The notes under the pieces are model-generated. The model saw nothing but the letters and a program-made list of their open reading frames with translations. It had not been told where the DNA came from and searched no databases. A stretch of DNA of 64,000 bases. Source: CBDIBC01 sp965276635. Its GTDB lineage: Bacteria; Actinomycetota; Acidimicrobiia; Acidimicrobiales; Palsa-688. This document shows, in pieces, positions 1 through 7,877 of this stretch. The stretch spans positions 496,001-560,000 of the forward strand of contig CBDIBC010000004.1 of NCBI GenBank assembly GCA_965276635.1. Direction: 5' to 3'. Position 1 is the stretch's first letter, and the number at the start of each line of letters is the position of its first letter. Made by a program: the position numbers and the translations under genes.

Positions 1-172
1 CTCGGAACACCGCCTCCGCCGTGGCCGCTGAGACGAAACGGTTACGTCGCAGAGGCGAGAGCTCACCGACGGGCACCCCGTTGCGGGTGAGGACGAAGGT
101 CTGGCCGTTGTCGAGTGCCCGCATGATCCGTCCACTGTCGTTGCGGAGTTCTCGCTGGGTTACTTCGGACAC
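1..172 (-). CDS. Phd/YefM-type antitoxin, N-terminal part (runs off left edge)
   Basis: Reading leftward from a GTG at 172, the frame starts VVSEVTQRELRNDSGRIMRA and continues with ALDNGQTFVLTRNGVPVGEL, the usual N-terminal DNA-binding and dimerisation part of prevent-host-death (Phd/YefM) antitoxins. In this family the protein neutralises a toxin encoded just downstream, often a VapC or Doc protein, and represses its own promoter. The toxin gene would lie left of the window and is not visible. A good -10 box sits 7 nt upstream of the GTG, suggesting a leaderless mRNA. The gene is cut by the window edge after about 57 codons. Confidence 0.8.
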   Translation of the reverse strand, partial: MSEVTQRELRNDSGRIMRALDNGQTFVLTRNGVPVGELSPLRRNRFVSAATAEAVFR

Positions 173-179
173 AACATCG

Positions 180-185
180 ATTGTA
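180..185 (-). promoter_or_regulatory. -10 box TACAAT of the Phd-type gene, leaderless arrangement
   Basis: On the minus strand TACAAT lies seven bases before the GTG start at 172, so transcription would begin at or next to the start codon. The matching -35 region is weak. Leaderless starts are common in actinobacteria; assigning this box is inference from spacing. Confidence 0.45.
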
Positions 186-302
186 GCACCGGTGCGACAG
201 TCGTGGTTCTCACGATGCCGAGACTTGTGCGCCGCACCTGATCATCTGGACTCGGCGCCGTGCCGTACCCAGTCGGCGAGCCGCCAGGTCGCACTGGTAC
301 GA

Positions 303-1950
303 CTAGGTGCTGATCCCCCCTCCGACACCCCCCACGACACACGCGGTCTGAGGTTGCTCGGATCTGGTTTGTGCGGTCGTCGTAGGTCAGGCGGATGGCC
401 AGGGACTCGTAGATGGCGGCCCGTTCCTGGGCGGTGGCCGATTTGAGGGCTTCGGTGATTCCACCGAGACCTTGGACAATCGCGGTGATCTGCTCGGAGG
501 TCAGGAAGGTCGGCTCGGCTGTGATCATGCGGACCTTGAGGGCGTCACGCTCGGCGCTGCGTTGGGCTAGCTGGCCGGTCAGGAGTTTGGCGTCCCCGCC
601 ATCCTCTATGGCCACGACGAGGTTGGCGATCTTGCGGTCGAGGTCGACGAGTCGGGCTCGCATCCCGGCCAGCCGTGTCGCTCCGGCCGGGTCAGTGGCT
701 TGGCTCTCGGCGAGCCACTCGGGATCAGCGAAGGACTCGATCCACCCGTCGAGGTGGTCGAGGACGGCCGTCTCGTTGACGTAGACGGTGGCCGGGTGGT
801 CGGCTAGGTGCGCTGGCAGAGCGCGTCCTCGTCGTATCTCGCACCGGTAGAACACCCGGCCGTCACTGTCTCCTTTGGAGGGTCGGTAGGAGCCTTGGAG
901 CTTCGAGCCACACCGAGCGCAGAGATCATCCCTCGGAGGCTGTAAGGATGCCGTGAGACCCTCGGCTTTGGCCTGCCTGGAGTCCGGGTGGCGATCTGCC
1001 CGGCCACCAAGGCAGCGAGCTCGTCGGAGACCAGCGGTTCGTGAGTCCGGCCTGCGGGCGTGATCCAGGTGTCGACGTCGCGCCATCTCATCCTGGTCTG
1101 ATGGCCGGCGGCTACGTCGTCGGGGTCGATGAGCGTCTCGTACTTCTCTTGCTTCCCCCACACGCGTACGCCCCGATAGGTGGGGTTGGTGAGGATGGCC
1201 CGCACCGCGGAGTGGGACCATCCGATGGGGTTGCGGTGCCGGTTCCGGGTCGGATCGTAAGCGGAGGGCGATGGGATGCCTTCGGTGGTGAGCGTCTCGG
1301 CTATCGCCCGCAGGCCCATCTCCTGGACGGCGAACATGGTGTAGATACGCTCCACGACTGGCCCGGTCGCAGGATCGGGTTCCAGCCGGTGAAGTCTCTG
1401 GCCGGCTGTCGCCTTTGAACGGTTGGGGTGCGGGCCGGCGTCAGCGAGGCGGTACCCGTACGGTGGGCGTCCTCCGAGGAAGCGATCGGAGCGTTCGGCC
1501 AAGTCGTTCATCGCCGCCTTGACTCGTATCTGAACCCTGGCCCTCGCCCTTGCTCATCCCGCCGAAGAGGTTCATGAGCATGTCGTGCGCTTCGGAGCCG
1601 GGGTCGACAGCGCCGCCGACTTCTGGCACCCACAGGGCCACGCTGTAGTGGACGAAGACCGGGAAGGTGAGGCTGAACTGGTTGCCGTAGAAGGCCCGCT
1701 GCGGCTCACCTATCACGACTGCCTCGAACCCACGGCCGGGGTCCTTGAGCGCGGCCAGCAACCGCGACGCCTCGGGTCGGCGCGACCACGGCAGCGATCG
1801 AGACTGGCCAACATCGAAGAACTCCTCCACGACCACCCCCCCGTGCGGCTCGATTAGCGAACGGGCCCGGCGCAACTGCCAGCCCCGCGACGCTTCGGGG
1901 TCCTGGGCGTCTTCGGTGGACACACGGCCGGCGAACGCGAATCGGATCAT
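303..1950 (-). pseudogene. large serine recombinase (integrase-like), frameshifted
   Basis: A serine recombinase in pieces. The N-terminal resolvase-type catalytic domain starts at ATG 1950 (MIRFAFAGRVSTED, with the RVS serine motif) and runs to KGE at about 1547. The next frame gives RARVQIRVKAAMNDL and the recombinase domain (GGRPPYGYRL, NPTYRGVRVWGK). At about 935 the frame changes again into the zinc-ribbon (LCARCGSKLQGSYRPSKGD ... YRCEIRRG) and coiled-coil tail, and a last shift near 345 leads to the natural-looking end GGVGGGIST and a stop at 303. Such enzymes excise or integrate mobile elements by Ser-mediated strand exchange. Three frame changes would inactivate it unless they are sequencing errors. 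Its ATG overlaps the stop of the small gene upstream (ATGA), so the two were probably co-translated. Confidence 0.85.
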
Positions 1951-2153
1951 GCTGCGTCCTTCCCGCGACGGCGCTCGTGGATGGCGATGATCACTCGGAG
2001 AAGGGTACTGGCGGCCTGTGACGGCGGCCGCCACTCCGGCGCGTCGACTACCAGGTCGACACCCTTTCCGTACTTGCCGTCGTGCCCGACCTCGGCGGTC
2101 GTCGTGGACGGGCAGCGGTGGGCAGGCCGGCCAAGGTGAGAGTCGTCGGGCAT
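1947..2153 (-). CDS. small conserved-looking protein coupled to the recombinase
   Basis: A 68-residue frame starting MPDDSHLGRPAHRC and ending STLLRVIIAIHERRRGKDAA. I do not recognise the family. It is probably real because its TGA overlaps the ATG of the recombinase in an ATGA, implying translational coupling, and because the C-terminal half is a plausible amphipathic helix. Small genes in this position of recombinase operons can be accessory or directionality factors, but nothing in the sequence proves that here. The start is uncertain; the frame is open further upstream. Confidence 0.5.
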   Translation of the reverse strand: MPDDSHLGRPAHRCPSTTTAEVGHDGKYGKGVDLVVDAPEWRPPSQAASTLLRVIIAIHERRRGKDAA

Positions 2154-2210
2154 ACCAGTACCGGGCAGCGACCGATCCAACTGTGGACAAGAAAGTCGCC
2201 GAACGAGGGC

Positions 2211-2272
2211 TGGGGAGTTCGGTGGGGAACCACTTCGCTGGTGTGGGGAGTGGTGGGGAGTTGCGTGGGGAG
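2211..2272. repeat. five phased TGGGGAG repeats upstream of the recombinase operon
   Basis: TGGGGAG occurs at 2211, 2244, 2254 and 2266, and TGGGGAA at 2223, all in one orientation. The steps of 12, 21, 10 and 12 nt are close to whole turns of the helix. The block lies between the hypothetical gene ending at 2278 and the start of the small gene at 2153, so it is in the promoter region of the recombinase operon. It may be a multi-site protein-binding region. Confidence 0.6.
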
Positions 2273-2277
2273 CCTGG

Positions 2278-2727
2278 TCAGCGGCCCTTTCGCTGGGCGC
2301 GGCGTCGGGCAGCACGGTTCAAGCCACCGGCCGGGGCCGCTGGCGACGGCGTTCGGGATGCGGCTCCGGCGAGTTGACGGCGGAGTTCTGCGACGACCGC
2401 CTCGAGGATCTCGATCCGCTGCAGCGCCTCGACGAGCTGCCGGTGCTCGTCGCTGGCGCTCGCGGCCGGCCGGGTCTTCCGGCCGAGTGGGACCTGGTTG
2501 CGTCCGTGCTGGTCGTTCCCCACAAAGGTTGAGAGTTGACGCTCGGTGTGACTGGCTCGTGTCTCTGCGGCCAGTGCTCGCCGTTCGACGTCCGCGAGTG
2601 CCCGTTCGAGCTGCCCGATGCGGGCAGTGATGTCACCGGTACCCGCCAGCCGTTGCCGTTCGGCCAGACGCGCCCTATAGGCGGCCTGGCGCTCGGCGTT
2701 CGATCCGTACAGTCGCTGGCGAGGCAC
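2278..2727 (-). CDS. hypothetical coiled-coil protein of mobile-element type
   Basis: About 149 residues beginning PRQRLYGSNAERQAAYRARL, followed by a long heptad-rich stretch (ITARIGQLERALADVERR ... LVEALQRIEILEAVVAELRR) and a basic tail ending RRRAQRKGR. The YGSNAERQAAYRAR start is typical of small proteins on actinobacterial plasmids and integrative elements; the function is unknown. I chose the GTG at 2727 because GGAGAGGA lies nine bases upstream; a GTG at 2736 is also possible. It reads in the same direction as the recombinase genes and may belong to the same element. Confidence 0.6.
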   Translation of the reverse strand: MPRQRLYGSNAERQAAYRARLAERQRLAGTGDITARIGQLERALADVERRALAAETRASHTERQLSTFVGNDQHGRNQVPLGRKTRPAASASDEHRQLVEALQRIEILEAVVAELRRQLAGAASRTPSPAAPAGGLNRAARRRAQRKGR

Positions 2728-2771
2728 TCCCCACACTCCTCTCCCGGGCGAACATTGGGATCCCGCAGAAT

Positions 2772-2783
2772 CGTAACGTTACG
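2772..2783. promoter_or_regulatory. perfect palindrome CGTAACGTTACG
   Basis: A 12-bp perfect palindrome 45 bp upstream of the minus-strand gene starting at 2727, in the 134-bp gap between that gene and the IS4 element. It is a candidate operator. No regulator gene is adjacent, so its partner is unknown. Confidence 0.35.
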
Positions 2784-2877
2784 CCGGAATCACTTCAGTG
2801 CAAGGGTGCGCACTGTGCCGGATGCGTTGTGTCGGCGCTGGTGACGGGCTCGTGCCGACGGGTTAGCCCCAATCCGT

Positions 2878-3222
2878 TTACTTAGGGTCGGCGGCGAGCA
2901 TGACGGTGTCTATGGGGATGGTCTCGACCGAGTAGTTGTCGGCGCTCTGCCAGGCACCGTCGATGAGGCCGGCCTGTTCGATGTCGTCGAGGAGCAGCGA
3001 ACGCCACCGTTGCCGTGGGTCGGTTGGAAGGACCCCGCCGCTGGTGGTCCCGCCGCACTGGTAGACCAGGGCGACGATCCGGCCCCGTTTCCATCCGAGG
3101 GCATGAGGGCACACGATGCGGTCGTGGCCGTGATAGCGAAGTCGGATCCGATGGTGTCCCTCGATGGCGCGCACGAGGATGTCCCAGCCAGGCGGACGAA
3201 GTGGGTGCTCGGTGAGTGTCAT
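2878..3222 (-). CDS. WYL-like domain protein carried inside the IS4 element
   Basis: A 114-residue protein starting MTLTEHPLRPPGWDILVRAI, with a compact SH3-like pattern (IRLRYHGHDRIVCPHALGW, then RIVALVYQCGG and WRSLLLDDIEQAGLIDGAW) resembling WYL-like domains, which bind nucleic acids or ligands in regulators and defence proteins. There is no DNA-binding helix-turn-helix. Its ATG overlaps the TGA of the transposase tail (ATGA at 3219-3222), and its own TAA is supplied by the terminal inverted repeat, so it lies wholly inside the element and is probably co-translated with the transposase. A role in controlling transposition or the host response is inference. The fold assignment is by eye. 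Confidence 0.65.
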   Translation of the reverse strand: MTLTEHPLRPPGWDILVRAIEGHHRIRLRYHGHDRIVCPHALGWKRGRIVALVYQCGGTTSGGVLPTDPRQRWRSLLLDDIEQAGLIDGAWQSADNYSVETIPIDTVMLAADPK

Positions 3223-4641
3223 GCGTCGAGGGCCTCCAGCTCCAGGACACTCACGCCCCGAGGGGGAGGTGGCCAGTGGCGGTGTTCGGGGCGCTTCACG
3301 CCGAAGTTCGACATCTTGCGCTTGACCACCCGAGGGTTGGCGCGTCGCCGTCGTTCGGGCAGCAACTCGAAGAGCAGCTCGGCGGCCATCTGACGGTGGG
3401 CGTCGTGGAGGACCTCAGGGGGAAAAACCCGGGTGGGACGCCGTGGTGCGGCGCGCCACCCGGAGGGTGCGGGTGAAGCTGAGCCGGTCGGGATCGGCAC
3501 TGGCGGTCAGGGCGACCGAATGCATGAGCCAGCGGATCGCGTAGTGCACGCACAGGTAGCCGTAGACCTCCTGGCGGACACCGTCGGGCATCTTGGAGCG
3601 CAGCACCAGCCGGGGGCTGCGCTGGTGGGTCTTCAACTCGTCGAGGGCGGTCTCGAACTCCCACCGCTCGGGATACAGCCCGGCGAGCTCATCCGCCGGC
3701 GCTCTTCGAGCATCGAGCACCGTGGTGAGGAGGCGATAGATGGTGTCGTTGTCGGTGCTGATGTTCTCGCCGTCGTCGGCGGCGAGGCCGTACTCGATCA
3801 CGCGTACCCTCATGCCTGCAGAGCCGTGCCGGCGGTCCTTCTGAGACGGATAGATGGTCGACAGGAACGAGCCATCGGGAAGGCGTCGCTCGACGGGCAA
3901 GACGTGATTGACCTTGTCGCGCCACAACAAGTCGGCCCCGGTCGCCTGCGCCGCTCGCCACAAGGCGAAGCTGACAAAGCCGCGGTCGGCCAACACCAAC
4001 ATCCCCGGCGCCAACGAGGCGAACAGGGCCGGGGCCAGGTGCTGTTCGGGCTCGTTGTAGCGCCCGATCACGGCATCGACGATGGCGTGGGTCCCGCACT
4101 CGGCCAGGCCGATCAAGCGGACCTGGGGGAACGGACCGGTGCCGTCGGGACGCTTCGAACCTGGACGGCCGAAGGCAAGGTCGTTCTCGGCGGTGTCAGC
4201 GACATCGAGGCACGTCCCGTCCACGCTCATAAGCCGCCAGCCCCGATACCAAGCGCCCTTGGTCTTCTTCGTGGCCAGCAGTTCGGCGCTCTGACGATAC
4301 AGCGCCTCGACCGGCTCGGGACCGAGACGGGCCCGAGCCTTAAACAAAGCCGCCTTGGTCGGGACGTTCCAAGCCGACACCCAACCGTCGGCCCACGACA
4401 GTCCCTCGACCAGGTTCCGGATTACCTCCTCATAGGAGCCTTGGCTGAACAGTGCGAGACCAAGCACGTAGTACACCACTACACGGGCCGGGAGCAGACG
4501 ATGACGCCGCTCGGTGCGGCCCGCATCGGCCACCACCCGGTCCACCAGCTCCGGTGGAAACACCCGCGTCAACACCCCGAGGGAGATGTGATCCGACAGC
4601 CGCTGATCGGTCTCCGGCTTCACCCATCCCGCTCGCGGCAC
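3219..4641 (-). CDS. IS4-family transposase, +1 frameshift near the C-terminus
   Basis: A DDE transposase of about 475 residues from GTG 4641. It has the IS4 N-terminal domain (SLGVLTRVFPPELVDRVV), the first Asp in MSVDGTCLDVADTAEND, the second in VLADRGFVSFALW, and the exact Y-(2)-R-(3)-E-(6)-K signature in YPERWEFETALDELK. The first frame stops after SHPGFSP at 3415. A +1 shift at the run TTTTTCCCCCTGA (about 3421) restores EVLHDAHRQMAAELL and the tail NPRVVKRKMSNFGVKRPEHR, which is normal for this family. The shift may be programmed (CCC followed by TGA), a mutation or an error. The restored frame ends at 3219 overlapping the passenger gene. Confidence 0.85.
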
Positions 4642-4694
4642 AAACCCGAGAATAACACTTCTGTAGTCTTAAGTAAACGGTATTGGGGTTAGCC

Positions 4695-4840
4695 CGGCAT
4701 ATTCCTGAGGGCAGGTGGAGCCTCCTGGGTAGCACGAACCCGACTATGTAGAGGATGAGGATGACGATCCCTTTCCCGACGTCGCCGTTGATCATCGACC
4801 CGACGCCGGGCAGGAGGAACGACACCAGCATCGACACCAC
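4695..4840 (-). pseudogene. TM2-like small membrane protein, 3' end cut off by the IS4 element
   Basis: From a GTG at 4840 the frame reads VSMLVSFLLPGVGSMINGDV and KGIVILILYIVGFVL, a typical TM2-type pattern of a glycine-rich turn followed by a hydrophobic segment. The second membrane segment expected after YIVGFV is missing; the sequence changes to unrelated residues and then meets the right end of the IS4 element. The remaining fragment is about 40 residues and presumably non-functional. What lies across the element on the left does not continue the gene. Confidence 0.6.
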
Positions 4841-4967
4841 CCGGCGACGGGCGGGGGAGGCGGAGCTGTGTAGTTCCGATCCGGGGCGGGTGTGCTCCGT
4901 CCGAGCCGCGCCGTCCCAGTGGCGGTAGAGGTTGGGATCAGCCGGGTCGATGAGGACTCAGTGATGC

Positions 4968-5560
4968 CTATGTGAGGTCGAGCTCGATCTGGTCGTCTGG
5001 GATGATCCGCAGCGTCTTGAGCCGGATCGTGGTGGCCTGGCGAGATACCGCGAACTGAGCGGCCAGGGAGTAGACGGCCTCTCCTAGCGATGCGCCGGTG
5101 GCTGATCCGGCGCCGAGCCGGCGCGCTGCTCGACCGAAGACCGATTTCGGCATGAGCAGGGCGGCCATGCCCTTATTGGCTTGGACCTCTCTCCAATCAG
5201 ACGTGGCCGCCCGGTGCGCGAGTCTCGTTTCAAGCAGCGGTGGAGTTGCTGAGCAGGTGCAGGCGAGTCCTCAGCAGGGAACAGTCTGATTTGGGCATCG
5301 TCGACCTCGAAGAGCATGCGGTGGAGGATGATGTGTGCGGTCTCGTGGGCGACGGTGGCTCGCCAGCGGCCTTCGATCCCGGCAGGACAGTCATCGGAAT
5401 CAAAGACCCCTGTTAGATCCTTGTTTATCTGGACAAAGGGCTTGCGGGCGGCTCGGAAATCCGTCTGCCCGAGGACATCCTCGGGCAGATCGGCGTACTG
5501 ATCGAAGTCGGTCTTGAGGTGACCCTCAATCAGACGCTCCAAGTCAACGACGCTACTTCT
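4968..5560 (-). pseudogene. ImmA/IrrE-family metallopeptidase, frameshifted
   Basis: The upstream frame carries LERLIEGHLKTDFDQYADLP, then TVAHETAHIILHRMLFEVDD with the zinc-binding HExxH of M78 peptidases. At about 5240 the reading moves to the frame ETRLAHRAATSDWREVQANK and GMAALLMPKSVFGRAARRLG, which contains the family's second conserved block (EVQAN..AAALLMP) and ends at 4968. These enzymes cleave repressors, often phage or ICE repressors or DdrO-type regulators. An adjacent XRE partner, usual for ImmA, is not seen. The N-terminal boundary is unclear because the frame has no good start codon near 5560. One indel separates it from an intact gene. Confidence 0.75.
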
Positions 5561-5777
5561 GTAATTCTTTCGGCGGCCTTCCGGCCGGCAGGAGCAAGCC
5601 GCCCAGAGGCTGCAGCTTCCTCCGAGGGTGGGTGTCCAGGTCCGGGCCGTCAAGGGTGCGCTCCGAGCCTCCGCTACGCTCCGGTTCTCGCTCAGTCTGC
5701 GGCTGCCCCTTTGACTGCCCTGCCCATCGCCCCTGGAGGGGTCCGCGACGCCAGCGTGGCGCGGTAGTCTGACCGGG

Positions 5778-6011
5778 ATGTCAGAAATCAAGTCGGACGA
5801 GGCTATCGGGGTGTCGCCGGTGTTCGGTGACATATCGGCCAAGGTCCGCAAGGCGGCGCTCCTGGAGATCGAGAGCCGACTTCGGCAAGGTCTTCCGGTG
5901 GTGGTCGACCGGGGTCGAGGGATCGAAGAACTCACCGCCACCGATGAGGAGCTTCAGCGACAGCTTCAGCAGCTACGCGAAGAATTTTCTCCCAACAGAG
6001 AGGGTCGTTGA
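5778..6011 (+). CDS. hypothetical 77-residue protein
   Basis: Starts MSEIKSDEAIGVSPVFGDIS and continues AKVRKAALLEIESRLRQGLP, then VVVDRGRGIEELTATDEELQ and a charged helical tail. I do not recognise the family; the strongly helical, charged composition would fit an antitoxin-like or adaptor protein. It overlaps, on the opposite strand, the end of the zeta-toxin-like fragment by about 80 bp, so one of the two ends is probably secondary. The ATG has no strong ribosome-binding site. Confidence 0.45.
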   Translation: MSEIKSDEAIGVSPVFGDISAKVRKAALLEIESRLRQGLPVVVDRGRGIEELTATDEELQRQLQQLREEFSPNREGR

Positions 6012-6180
6012 TCTGCAGTTGGTCGGCCCATCCACGTGCGACTTCGACAACAGGACCATCGCTGCTGTCGAACAGGACCCACTCGTCCACGATCGGGAGA
6101 TAGAGGTCGAACAACGCCCGTAGACCGGCAGACCAGCGTCTGCGGATAACGTTCTCGGGGACATCGTGGCCACCGGATGC
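5932..6180 (-). pseudogene. C-terminal fragment of a zeta-toxin-like ATPase
   Basis: The frame GHDVPENVIRRRWSAGLRAL and FDLYLPIVDEWVLFDSSDGP matches the C-terminal lid and end of zeta-toxin or predicted ABC-type ATPase proteins (VPE-VIRRR-...-LY-PIVDEW-LFDNS). The P-loop half is absent: at about 6180 the sequence passes abruptly into a RibB-like fragment on the other strand. Family members phosphorylate UDP-sugars or similar substrates; this remnant cannot. Confidence 0.7.
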
Positions 6181-6353
6181 GACACGGGGCATCCCTCGCC
6201 CTCTGCGAGGCGGCGGGCGTCCCGACTGTCGCGGTGATCTGCGAAGTGATGGGTCCTGACGGGCGGATGCTCACCGGCTCCGCCGTCGAGCGTTTCGCCA
6301 TGCGTTGGGCGTTGCCGATGATCGCCATAGGCGACCTCGCCGCCTGCCTGTGA
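6177..6353 (+). pseudogene. C-terminal fragment of a RibB/RibA-like dihydroxybutanone-phosphate synthase
   Basis: The frame ending at TGA 6351-6353 reads RHGASLALCEAAGVPTVAVI then CEVMGPDGRMLTGSAVERFA and ALPMIAIGDLAACL. This is the C-terminal end of 3,4-dihydroxy-2-butanone 4-phosphate synthase, whose family shows LC.AAG..P.AVICE.M and a final P..SI.DL. Only about 55 residues remain, joined to the zeta-toxin remnant, so this is a rearrangement junction. The fragment lacks the catalytic N-terminal half of the enzyme domain. Confidence 0.7.
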
Positions 6354-6385
6354 GGCCCAACTCGTCCGAGTCCCCTGCGCCGGCG

Positions 6386-7170
6386 GGCACCGCCGCCCTG
6401 TTCGTGGAGCTCGAGCCACAAGTCCTGCGGCCGGAGAAGGGCGCAGTTGGACCTCACGACCCTCGGCTCGTCGCGGGCGGAGCCATCGCCGCTGGCGCGA
6501 TCGCATTGTCCTCTCTATCGCTAACCGCGGGCCGGCGACTGGGCCGGCTCACCGCCGATTTCCTCAAGCCCGCCCCTACAACGCCGTTGCGATTCGACTT
6601 TCGAACGAAACGACGAGGTCGCCGCATCCACCTCGAGGCGGTGTCCGTCGAAGCAACCGGCGATGAGGTGGCCACCCTCAGCTTGCTGTGGCACAACACT
6701 GACAACCCGGTCGCGGACCCGGCGAGCCGCAGCTGGTCACCTCTGGACCCTCTTCCCGATCCCTCGTCGCTGCGAGCGATCACTGCATGGAACGAGGGGT
6801 TCTTCGGCGGGGCCGTGAAGTGCCGGACCGACGCCGGCTTTGAGGGTGTCGGCGCCGGATGGTGCGTGGCCCGGCTCCGCCAGTCCGTTGTCGCAGCCGA
6901 GCTACACCCGCCACTGCGGCGGCAGTCGCCGTCGCCGATATCGCCCATGGCGTCGGAGCCCTCGCCGAGGACTGGCCGCCACCGACGCTGTTCGTCAACC
7001 CCGACCTCACCGTGTCACTGAACCCGGATCCACGCGCTGACTGGTTGCGGCTGGCCATCGACGAGGTGTGGCCTGGCGATGGCACCGGCCTCGCCGTCAC
7101 GCACCTCATCGACGCTTCGGGCCTGGTTGGCGTCAGCATCCAAACCCAGACGTTGGTCAGGCTGCCATGA
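6386..7170 (+). pseudogene. TesB-like acyl-CoA thioesterase, frameshifted
   Basis: The first frame reads ALFVELEPQVLRPEKGAVGP, VAGGAIAAGAIALSSLSL and RRLGRLTADFLKPAPTTPLR, the N-terminal hotdog domain of TesB-like thioesterases. After GWCVARLRQ (about 6900) the reading moves to the frame ADIAHGVGALAEDWPPPTLF and VNPDLTVSLNPDPRADWLRL, the C-terminal hotdog (FVNPDLTV.L.R.P...W). It ends at 7170. Such enzymes hydrolyse acyl-CoA esters. The start is unclear; a GTG at 6404 is possible. The TGA overlaps the ATG of the methyltransferase (ATGA), so the two formed an operon. Confidence 0.75.
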
Positions 7171-7688
7171 TCCGCCCACGGGCACCGGCCACACTCTTCG
7201 CTTACGACCTGATCGGCGTCGGCTACACGACCGGGCGGCGACCCGACCCACGCTGGGCTGCCGCAATCTCCAAGGCACTGGATCCGGCCAGAACCGTCGT
7301 CAACGTCGGCGCCGGGACCGGCTCCTACGAACCCGCGGGGACCGTGACGGCGGTCGAGCCATCACCGGTGATGATCCGCCAGCGTCCCCCCGCAGCGGCC
7401 GCCGCCCTGCGAGCAGTCGCCGAAAAACTCCCGATCGCCACGCGGGCGGTCGACGCAGCCCTAGGCGTGCTCACCGTCCACCACTGGACCGACTGGCGAG
7501 CCGGAATAGCCGAGCTTCGCCGCATCGCCGCCCGCCGCGTCATCGTCGGCTACGAGCCCTCCATCCACGACCGGTTCTGGCTAGTCGACGAGTACATCCC
7601 CACCCTCGCCACCACGCCAGGCATGCCTCGACCGCCGACCATCACTGAACTCGCCTACGAACTTGGAGACACGGTGAGCGTCGAGACG
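7167..7688 (+). pseudogene. class I SAM-dependent methyltransferase, 5' part (split by IS21)
   Basis: Starts at ATG 7167, MIRPRAPATLFAYDLIGVGY. The SAM-binding motif I is VVNVGAGTGSYEP, with an acidic residue in TAVEPSPVMIRQR, and LGVLTVHHWTDW matches the post-II region of type 11 methyltransferases. The frame is cut after VSVET by the IS21 element. After the element, starting from the duplicated GAGACG, the same frame resumes at 10259, so the intact protein would be 258 residues. The substrate is unknown. The ATG overlaps the stop of the thioesterase gene. Removal of the IS and one target copy would restore the gene exactly. Confidence 0.9.
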
Positions 7689-7877
7689 TGTCGGCGGCCG
7701 TGAGATCCTCCCCGTAGACGGTTACGGGGTTCCCCGGTAGCGGCCACCGTTTTTCCCCGTTGGCGGCCATGAGATCTCCCCGCGTCCGTTGTTGGTGCCT
7801 GCCGGGTCCACTGGTGGGTGGTCCCTCCCTGGACACCCTGGGTGTGTCTGACGCACCGAGCCCCAGGGAGGGACCAG

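Larger units (their letters stand above)
2861..4694 (-). mobile_element. IS4-family insertion sequence with passenger gene
   Basis: The ends are imperfect inverted repeats of about 24 bp: GGTTAGCCCCAATCCGTTTA at 2861, and in reverse complement GGCTAACCCCAATACCGTTT from 4694. Inside are a transposase with the IS4 signature and, coupled behind it, a 114-residue WYL-like gene whose stop codon lies in the left repeat. No target duplication was found: the flanks read TGCCGACG on the left and CGGCATAT on the right. The right end truncates a TM2-like membrane protein gene, so the insertion or a later deletion removed sequence. Confidence 0.85.
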
